Source: Lepidostoma basale (Eukaryota > Arthropoda > Insecta > Trichoptera > Lepidostomatidae). Taken from it: DNA of 64,000 nt. Position 1 is the stretch's first letter, and each line of letters begins with the position of its first letter. The position numbers and the translations under genes are program-made. The notes beneath the pieces were generated by a model, which saw only the letters and a list, made by a program, of their open reading frames with translations, was not told the DNA's origin and searched no databases. Location: NCBI GenBank assembly GCA_022606425.2, contig JAHDVF020000208.1, positions 358,501 to 422,500 on the forward strand, given 5' to 3'. Positions 57,690 through 64,000 of this stretch are shown one piece after another.

Positions 57690-58250
57690 ACAGAAAACCT
57701 CGACCCAGATGTTGAAATCAAATGCTGAATAGAAGCAGCTCGTGCTGCCTTTAATAAGATGAGAACTATTTTCTGCGATGATAATATTAATTTAAAATTA
57801 CGACAAAGAATGGTCAGATGCTATGTTTGTTCAGTGCTGTTATACGGGGTGGAGTCATAGACCCTTAAAGTCAATGTTATGAACCGATTAGAGGCCTTTG
57901 AGATGTAGATACATACACCGAAGGATGTTACGCATCTCCTGGACTGACATGGTCAGCAACACAAACGTTCTCCATAGAGCCAGAGTTGACAGAGAGTTGC
58001 TGACCAACATCAAGGTCCGTAAGGTGTCCTACGCACGAAAAATACGCACTGTTACATCTGATCTTAAAGGGTAAGATAGAGGGTCGACGAGGTGTTGGGA
58101 GAAGGTAGGTTTCCTGGCTGAGGAACATCCGAGAGTGGGCAGGGCTGAGGTCCGTGGGGGAGCTATTCCAAGCTGCCCAGGACAGGGAGGCCTACTCAAG
58201 GGTGATAGTCAACGTTGGGGAGACCTGACAGGACACAGAAAGAAGAAGAA
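57690..58250 (+). pseudogene. LINE-B 3' half
   Basis: EAARAAFNKMRTIFCDDNIN, LKLRQRMVRCYVCSVLLYGV, NVMNRLEAFEM, RRMLRISWTDMVSNTNVLHR, RRGVGRR, FLAEEHPRVGRAEVRG-type frame change, ending CACAGAAAGAAGAAG. Diverged from the other B copies (GC-richer). Confidence 0.72.
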
Positions 58251-58777
58251 ATATACATTGGAATTCCGCGGAAATTGCCGCTTTCATAATGTATGAAAAA
58301 ACTGTCTGCGATGTGTTTATAATGTTATATTTCCATTTATTCACGTTTTTTGTAAGTAGCTAATTATAGCTACCTCGTTGCGAGAGGGTTACCCGCCGCA
58401 TTCCTCGACGGGCTGTCATAAGCGCTAAACCCTTTCATGTCGCGAGGCTAATAAGTGACGCATTTGAATCCAGGATCTGTGTAAGGACACGCTAAAATCC
58501 TCGTGGATGACGCGGTAAGGCCGGAACAGACACATGCCGAGGAGTAATATCCTTTAAGGACGCGCTTATGAAATTACCCGCTCTGACTTGCGAGGGATAA
58601 ACAAGATTTGAACAGAACGAAAAAACGTATTCATGTACCTGACACTGTAAACATGAATATACTCGTACAACGTATTTCAGAACATTCTATATATATTGTT
58701 GTATTAAAACATATTAGAGTACTATGACAATAAAGTACCGAAAAATTACAACTAAAACGCAATATATTTATATTTCA
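58251..58777. other. Unassigned DNA
   Basis: 58370..58600 is GC-richer (AGAGGGTTACCCGCCGCATT, CGTGGATGACGCGGTAAGGC) with no gene match. Confidence 0.3.
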
Positions 58778-59052
58778 TAAGGATTAATTGTATCTCAATA
58801 GAGACGAAGATGTAAATTGTTTTCTGGGAACAGAATATGATGGTCGAGGCGATTACAGGACTTATGACCTGTCATTGGTTGGGTTGAGCGACCGCTTTAT
58901 GTTTAACAACATTCCCCATTCCGCCTTCTTTCTTACGACCACCACGTCTGACAAATTTTTGGAACTTGTATACGTAAAAATAATTTATCCGCAATGGGTG
59001 AAATCCAGTATTTGTCTACAAGAATTTGTATACATTCAAAATGTTGCAATAT
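58778..59052 (-). repeat. Repeat-G copy, inverted
   Basis: TTAATTGTATCTCAATAGAG, GGAACAGAATATGATGGTCG, CATTGGTTGGGTTGAGCGAC, CGACCACCACGTCTGACAAA. The 3' part (CGCAATGGGTGAAATCCAGT) is in the opposite sense, as in the 49283 copy. Confidence 0.6.
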
Positions 59053-59398
59053 AGTTAATTATTCATCAATATTTATTTATTTTGTCACCTTCAAAGTATC
59101 CTCGATTGGATGAAATACACACATGCCAGCGTTTTTTCACTCTTCGAAACCTTTCTGGTGGGCACTTTCTGGTTCCTTCAACACCTTCCATGAATTTTAT
59201 TTTATGGCTTCAATCGACTGGAAACGGGATCCACGGAGCGCCAATGAAAGTTTTGGAAACAGAAAAAAGTCACACTGAGCCAAATCCAGAGAATATGGTG
59301 GTTGATCGATGGTATTTATCGCGTTTTTGGCCTTGAATTCGGTCACAATTGTGGTTCTGCGCGATGGCGCATTATCGTCGTGCATAATCCATATATAT
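59053..59398 (-). pseudogene. Mariner transposase C-terminal fragment (second family)
   Basis: Minus: MHDDNAPSRRTTIVTEFKAK, NAINTIDQPPYSLDLAQCDF, FLFPKLSLALRGSRFQSIEA, then broken KENSWKVLKEPESAHQ-like text. It has the second Asp box (HDDNAPS) and the third (LAQCDFFLFPK). The 5' part is missing; joined to LINE-A at 59397. Confidence 0.78.
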
Positions 59399-59620
59399 AA
59401 GAAGTGAATGCGGTGCGAATGATGGTGTCATGAACAAAATAATGAAAGGATCATTAAGATGGTTTGGACATAAGGAAAGAATGAATGAAGAAAGAATGGT
59501 AAAAAAATTATATGTTAATGATGTAAATGGAACCAGAAATAGAGGAAGACCGAGGAAAACGTGGCACGATCAAATAAATCAAATATTGAATGTCGGCCAT
59601 GTAAGGAGTCAGAGAAATCG
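59397..59620 (+). pseudogene. LINE-A fragment fused to LINE-D
   Basis: SECGANDGVMNKIMKGSLRW, MNEERMVKKLYVNDVNGTRN, RGRPRKTWHDQINQILNVGH, VRSQRNR, then at about 59620 a direct switch to LINE-D (KTASDPKSHGKSHVRNKPKR in the A frame). Open frame across the junction, no tail between. Confidence 0.78.
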
Positions 59621-60012
59621 ACCAAAAACTGCGAGTGACCCAAAGAGCCATGGAAAGAGCCATGTTAGGAATAAGCCTAAGAGACAGAATCAGAAACGAT
59701 ACGGTGAGAGAAAAAACAAATGTCACTGACATTATTACCACCAGGTGGCGACTCTAAAATGGCAATGGGCGGGTCACGTAGCCAGAAGCCCAGATGAAAA
59801 GTGGTCAAGAAGACTGCTGACTTGGAGACAGTGGACGGCGAAGAGAAGTGCAGGGTGACCGCAACAACGGTGGAAGGATGATCTAAACAGACACGTCGGA
59901 ATAACCTGGATGCAGTCTGCACAGGACAGAATGACATGGAAGCAAATGGAGGAAGCCTTTTTCTAGGAGTGGACGGGAATAGGCTGAGGAAGAAGACGAA
60001 GAAGAAGAATAT
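59621..60012 (+). pseudogene. LINE-D 3' end with GAAGAAGAAG tail
   Basis: In its own frame: LRVTQRAMERAMLGISLRDR, ATLKWQWAGHVARSPDEKWS, RWKDDLNRHVGITWMQSAQD, with a stop where other copies read Arg (AGRVTATTVE-type frameshift). Tail GAGGAAGAAGACGAAGAAGA. Confidence 0.78.
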
Positions 60013-60034
60013 CGTTTACACGAGCAACTAAAAC

Positions 60035-60283
60035 AGGTAAAATATAATACCAGAAACGCATGATAGATGGTTCGATTTTTCGAATACTATCTTAAGTCAA
60101 GAATATTTGTCTTCTGGACGCACTTTCACTAATATGAAGCTTTCGCTTCTCCGAAGCGATCATGTTCAGCAGTTTGATTCCTCTCCCTACCGGCATCACC
60201 AGAGGCAGGTTGGTTTTGCTTTTTGGGAGATAAAACAGTCTGTGCAGACGTTGTCGAAAATAACAATCCGGAACATAAAGATG
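60035..60283 (-). pseudogene. LINE-C 3' end
   Basis: Minus: FHLYVPDCYFRQRLHRLFYL-type text, NLPLVMPVGREESNC, MIASEKRKLHISESASRRQI, LKIVFEKSNHLSCVSGI in broken frames; starts near GGTAAAATATAATACCAGAA. Confidence 0.68.
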
Positions 60284-60755
60284 GAACTAACTAACTAACT
60301 AACCATCACGCCGTCTCCTCGAAGGGGTAGGCTAAAATAATGGACTGCCACACATTTCTTTCCTGACATATTTCTCTCGCTTCCTTAACATTCATACATC
60401 GTGTCATGCACGCGCGTCGATTTCTCTGACTCCTCACATGGTCGACATTGAATATTTGATTTATTTGATCGTGCCACGTTTTCCTCGGTCTTCCTCTATT
60501 TCCGGTTCCATTAACATCGTTAACATAATTTTTTTACCATTCTTTCTTCATTCATTCTTTCCATATGTCCAAACCATCTTAATGATCCTTTCATTATTTT
60601 GTTCATAACACCATCATTCGGACCGCATTCACTTCTTATATTTTCACTCGACACTCTATCATACACAGAGTATCCACACATTCGTCTAAGAGATCTCATT
60701 TGTACTGCATTAATTATATTTTTTTCCTTCTTTTGCCAGTTCCATGCTTTGCTTC
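60284..60755 (-). pseudogene. LINE-A 3' third with (TTAG)n tail
   Basis: ACTAACTAACTAACCATCAC tail, RACMTRCMNVKEAREICQE, GNRGRPRKTWHDQINQIFNV, MERMNEERMVKKL, SLRRMCGYSVYDRVSSENIR. It joins LINE-C on one side and a hAT fragment on the other. Confidence 0.78.
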
Positions 60756-60771
60756 CATTCTTCAATTTAGT

Positions 60772-60905
60772 TGAACCATCTCGTGGACCCCCATTTACGT
60801 CTCATGGACCCCCAATTTTTTTTACAATTGCCGTGGACCCCTTGCAAGTTGTCGTAGACCCCTGGGGGTCTATATACCTGGACCACTTTGGGAATCACTG
60901 CTTTA
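60772..60905. repeat. hAT-like terminal fragment
   Basis: ATCTCGTGGACCCCCATTTA, GTGGACCCCTTGCAAGTTGT, CCTGGACCACTTTGGGAATC ACTG. The repeated GTGGACCCC and an end reading (inverted) CAGTGATTCCCAAAGTGGTC are typical for a hAT right end. No left end or target duplication found. Confidence 0.55.
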
Positions 60906-61495
60906 AAATGACGGAATTCTCAAAGAATCCCCCGGGTGTGCCATTTGAGCCGAGGCGCCTTCACCCTGCATGCTAGGGGTGAACTTTATAAATAACAAAA
61001 TGAATTCATTAACAACCCCATGTTTTCGGATGGTTAATTTAATTTCAACGTATGTAAATCTAATGGTTACAGAAGTTGGATAACTGGATTAAAATGTATA
61101 AAAATTTCATTGCGTTGGAACCACTGCATTGGCTATATTTTACGTTGTACGTTGGAAGCGAAATAAAATAAAATTTCTCCTACAAACCGGCAAGATAAAT
61201 GGTTTGTCCTGATATTCAATTGGCTTTCTAGCAACACAGCGATTCACGAAAGTATACACAGGTAGTGGTGTTTGTGAGAGCGGTCTATCTGAATAACGAA
61301 TGAAGGAAATAGTGTATCCTTTATCATGTGCTTTTCAAGATGAAAAGTTTTAAGTATCCTTTTGGAGAACCTCTAACTAGATTCAGAATAAAAAAAGTAA
61401 AATAAATGGTTCTTATAAATAATGTTTTGATGAAAATGTCTGATTTCTAACATTTTTACTGAAAATATTGTTATATATATTTTATATAATTATTT
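60906..61495. other. Unassigned AT-rich DNA
   Basis: 60910..60975 repeats GACGGAATTCTCAAAGAATC (LINE-C text also at 24241) and so holds a small LINE-C scrap; the rest is unassigned. Confidence 0.35.
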
Positions 61496-61499
61496 ATAT

Positions 61500-61930
61500 A
61501 TCTATAGAACTGTGGGGGTTTTGTGGTGAGAGTTGAAAGACGGCGGAGGTTTCAGCGTTTATTGCGGACCACAAGTAATTACACGTAAACAGTATGACAT
61601 ACTCGTGATGGAGCGTGGCTGGATGTCGATAGCAGCGGGGCGGAGTCCGGGTGGTGAGCCGTAGAGGATGAGGGCTCGCTGGGCGGTAGGTCGTCGAAGG
61701 TTTCGTGACGTAGCCGTGTAGATAGATGTGTACTCGGGAGGAAGGTCGAGGGTTTCTCGTACGTAGACTTGGTAGTGGAGACTCGTGTCGTTTTAGAGAT
61801 CGCGATACTGGCTGACGTTTAGAGTTGACAGACGTATTGGGTGATCAAGAGTACTGATTTTATATGCTTCGCTTTCGTCATCTACGATGCCCTGACCTAA
61901 TGACAAAACCTGAATGAATCTAGGCCCTCG
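61500..61930. other. GC-rich island of unknown origin
   Basis: About 400 bp much richer in GC than its surroundings, starting TGTGGGGGTTTTGTGGTGAG, with GATAGCAGCGGGGCGGAGTC, GGGCTCGCTGGGCGGTAGGT and TACTCGGGAGGAAGGTCGAG. No ORF of note. It could be part of an LTR or the end of another element. Confidence 0.35.
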
Positions 61931-62024
61931 AGTCATGAAATTTGATAAGTAGGTCCTGGGTCAGCGTTTTTGTGTTTATTCGTGTCATATATTTCATCAC
62001 GAAATATGTTTATCTGGGTTATGC

Positions 62025-62385
62025 ATTTAACCCCGACAGAACTAAGAACTTTCTAAGAAAAGCAGAAATGCGAACCCTAAGCTCTATCGCAGGCAAAACC
62101 CTCAGAGAGCGGATCAAAAATGAAACGATAAGGTGTGAAAAATGTGGTGTTGAGGACATCGTAGGATTGGGAAGAAGCAGAAGGCGTTTTTGGAGGGACC
62201 ACGTGGACCGCATGGAGAATACAAGAATTGCAAAAATTGTTATAGATGAAAACCCTAGCAGCAAGAGACTATCAGGAAGGCCACCAAATAGATGGAGAAA
62301 TGGCTGGACATCATCATCCCAGGACACCTCACCGTCACAAACAGGTCATATGACCTAAACTAAGAGGAAAAAGAAGAAGATTTAT
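62025..62385 (+). pseudogene. LINE-E 3' end
   Basis: NPDRTKNFLRKAEMRTLSSI, AGKTLRERIKNETIR, EDIVGLGRSRRRFWRDHVDR, KRLSGRPPNRWRNGWTSSS, stop, GAGGAAAAAGAAGAAG. Open in one frame (61942..62358); nearest to the copy at 33289. Confidence 0.8.
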
Positions 62386-62479
62386 ATATCTGTTTCGCCT
62401 TACTATGACAATATCAAATGTGGTGAGAATCAAACGCGTTACCTTTTATATAGCCGAACTAATTCTGTTACGACCCGAC

Positions 62480-62860
62480 GATGGTGTTATGTGTGGAAGC
62501 GAGGCATGCATCTGGCAAAAGAAGAAGAGAGAAAAGAATGCGGTGCGAATGAAAGTGTTATGAACAAAATAATGAAAGGAACATTAAGATAGCTCGGACT
62601 CATGCCAAGAATGAATGAAGAAAATTGGTAAAAAATAGATGTGTAAACTACGTAAAGGGAAATAGAAGGAAGACCGAGAAAAACGTGGCATGATTGAATA
62701 CATTGAATATTAAATATTAGCCACGTGAGGAGCTGGAGAAATCGACGTGCATGCATGACACTATGTATAAATGTTGAGGGAGCAGAGAATAATATCATAA
62801 AATAACAGTGTGGCGCCTATTCTTTCTGCCTACCCCTTCGGAGAAACGGCGCAATGATTA
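62480..62860 (+). pseudogene. LINE-A 3' third, degenerate
   Basis: MCGSEACIWQKKKREKNAVR, ESVMNKIMKGTLR, GRPRKTWHD-like text, RACMTLCINVEGAEN, TTCTGCCTACCCCTTCGGAG, GATTAGTTAGTTT. Confidence 0.7.
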
Positions 62861-62889
62861 GTTAGTTTTAAAAATTATTTTAATTATTC

Positions 62890-62990
62890 TTTTTTTATCG
62901 TACCAATCGGTTTTGCTCCCGCCGGAGTTTTGTCAGGGCTACATTAACAGACAGACAGCGAAACCGGTTGGTTCGATAAAATAAAATAAA
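62890..62990. repeat. Hairpin repeat (CTCCGGCGGGAG), inverted pair
   Basis: TATCGTACCAATCGGTTTTG, CTCCCGCCGGAGTTTTGTCA on the left; AGCGAAACCGGTTGGTTCGA, TAAAATAAAATAAAG on the right. Same stem as 45750. Confidence 0.5.
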
Positions 62991-63064
62991 GTGTTTAATT
63001 AATTTAATGTTGTTTTTAATGATTGACTAATGGGCGTATATTATACGATACATTATTATATTTT

Positions 63065-63112
63065 TATTGCGTCCCCCTTCGGGGAGATGGCGTGATGGTT
63101 AGTTAGTAAGTT
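63065..63112 (+). repeat. LINE-A tail scrap
   Basis: CCCCCTTCGGGGAGATGGCG, TGATGGTTAGTTAGTAAGTT. Confidence 0.6.
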
Positions 63113-63536
63113 ATATATTTAAAAAAAAATTAAAGAAATTTTTTATGTAAATATGATCGTCATACTTTGTATGGAAGCGATGTTATTTGAAGAAGAAAAC
63201 AATTAACTTATTTGATTCATAGAAAAACGCGTACCGTAAGTGTTATACATTCGTATAGGAATATCGTACCAACTACCAAAATAAACGCTAAGTTATCCTG
63301 GTCCGACCCAAAAACGCGATCCGCAAAAGGGCGGTAAGCCGAAAATAAAAAAAATGAATAATTCATAAATTATTTATAGAGCGTAATTCAAATAACGCAC
63401 GGCGCGCGCGGAAAGGGCGAATTTGCAATTCAAACTGCCTTTCTGAGATGATGAAGGAAGCAGTTGCAACCAAAACGCATTTCTCTTATGCTAATTCTTT
63501 GTGAAATTGGTGTACGCGCTTGAAAATAGAAATGAA
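63113..63536. other. Unassigned DNA
   Basis: Nothing recognised; GGCGCGCGCGGAAAGGGCGA at 63402 is a small GC-rich spot. Confidence 0.3.
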
Positions 63537-63648
63537 AATAAAATGAAGATACTGAGGACGATAGCAGGCAAGATACTGAGAGATCGCGTGAGGAACACCA
63601 GAATTAGAGATATATGTGAGGTTGAGGATATTATTAGATTGAGCAGAT
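63537..63648 (+). pseudogene. LINE-E fragment
   Basis: MKILRTIAGKILRDRVRNTR, IRDICEVEDIIRLSR, then a direct switch to LINE-A at CAGATGGCAGTCCACAATGG. Confidence 0.7.
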
Positions 63649-63960
63649 GGCAGTCCACAATGGTGTTCTAGTCCCGACCCTAATGTATGGAAGTCAAGCT
63701 TGTAGTTGGCAGAAGAAGGATGAAAGTATAATATGATAAAAGCCGTAGAAATAAGGTCACTAAGAAGAATGTGCGGTAAAACAATGATATGATATATATG
63801 ATAGAATATCTATTGATGAAGTAAGAAAGGAATGTAAGGCGGATGAATGCGTGATAAATAAAATTACGAAAGGAGTCACTAAGATGGTTTGGACATATGA
63901 AACGAATGGATGAGGGAAGAATGGGAAAAGAAGTCGAGGAAGGCCAAGGAAGACATGGCC
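63649..63960 (+). pseudogene. LINE-A middle fragment, fused to LINE-E, near the window end
   Basis: MAVHNGVLVPTLMYGSQACS, AVEIRSLRRMCGKT, IDEVRKECKADECVINKI, LRWFGHMKRMDEGRMGKEV, RGRPRKTWP, with frameshifts; the last 40 bases of the window are unassigned. Confidence 0.7.
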
Positions 63961-64000
63961 TTGGTTCTACTTTGCACTGTTTTTTCCAGTTCTGTAGTGT

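Noticed and set aside
61500..61930. SLC5 promoter or CpG island
   Set aside because: It is 27 kb from exon 1 with no splice donor or transcript evidence; listed only as an unexplained GC-rich block.
1..64000. Novel multi-gene system (defence or biosynthetic cluster)
   Set aside because: All coding similarity falls into one transporter gene, its paralogue and mobile elements; no functional gene cluster is present.

Overview
This is a stretch of insect nuclear DNA. It is AT-rich, has spliced genes with large introns, and is packed with retroelements and DNA transposons of insect type (RTE-like and jockey-like LINEs, Ty1/copia, mariner, Tc3-like, hAT-like, tRNA-derived SINEs). The order cannot be fixed by eye; Lepidoptera or Coleoptera would both fit. 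No bacterial or organellar genes, CRISPR arrays or true tRNA genes were seen.

The host content is one complete gene and the start of a second, both on the minus strand. I assembled an 11-exon gene for an SLC5 (sodium:solute symporter, sodium-coupled monocarboxylate transporter-like) protein from 34203 down to 8292. All ten introns have GT..AG borders, the exon phases agree throughout, and the 1785-nt coding sequence gives 594 residues, the normal family size. The first coding exon of a second SLC5 gene lies at 228..11, with the same exon end and phase, and runs off the left edge. The two look like tandem paralogues. No host exon was recognised to the right of 34.2 kb. An acceptor-like AG just upstream of the ATG suggests that a 5' UTR exon and the promoter lie somewhere in that region or beyond.

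Everything else is mobile-element sequence or unassigned AT-rich DNA. The two best-preserved elements are (i) a Ty1/copia retrotransposon at 9155..13480 with identical 120-bp LTRs, a 5-bp target duplication, a tRNA-iMet-type primer site and one open gag-pol frame, inserted into an older LINE; and (ii) a nearly complete single-ORF LINE at 14470..17457 with a 14-bp target duplication. Besides these there are about 55 LINE 3' fragments of five groups (called A to E here), two tRNA-derived SINE families (SINE1, SINE2), a 1.28-kb dead mariner with both terminal repeats, a 332-bp hAT-type MITE with an 8-bp target duplication, other transposase fragments, a 38-bp minisatellite, other tandem arrays and several large inverted repeats.

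Three patterns seem most worth following up. Six of the ten SLC5 introns have the 3' tail of an antisense LINE within about 2 to 80 bp of the 5' splice site. A recurring hairpin resembling a hammerhead-ribozyme core, as described for Penelope-like elements, occurs in many otherwise different dispersed repeats. The LINE groups keep almost only their C-terminal end, with short-repeat tails (TTAG, GAA, TTGAT), often joined head-to-head or as chimeras. I see no new multi-gene system. LINE-fragment boundaries are approximate unless a target duplication is given.
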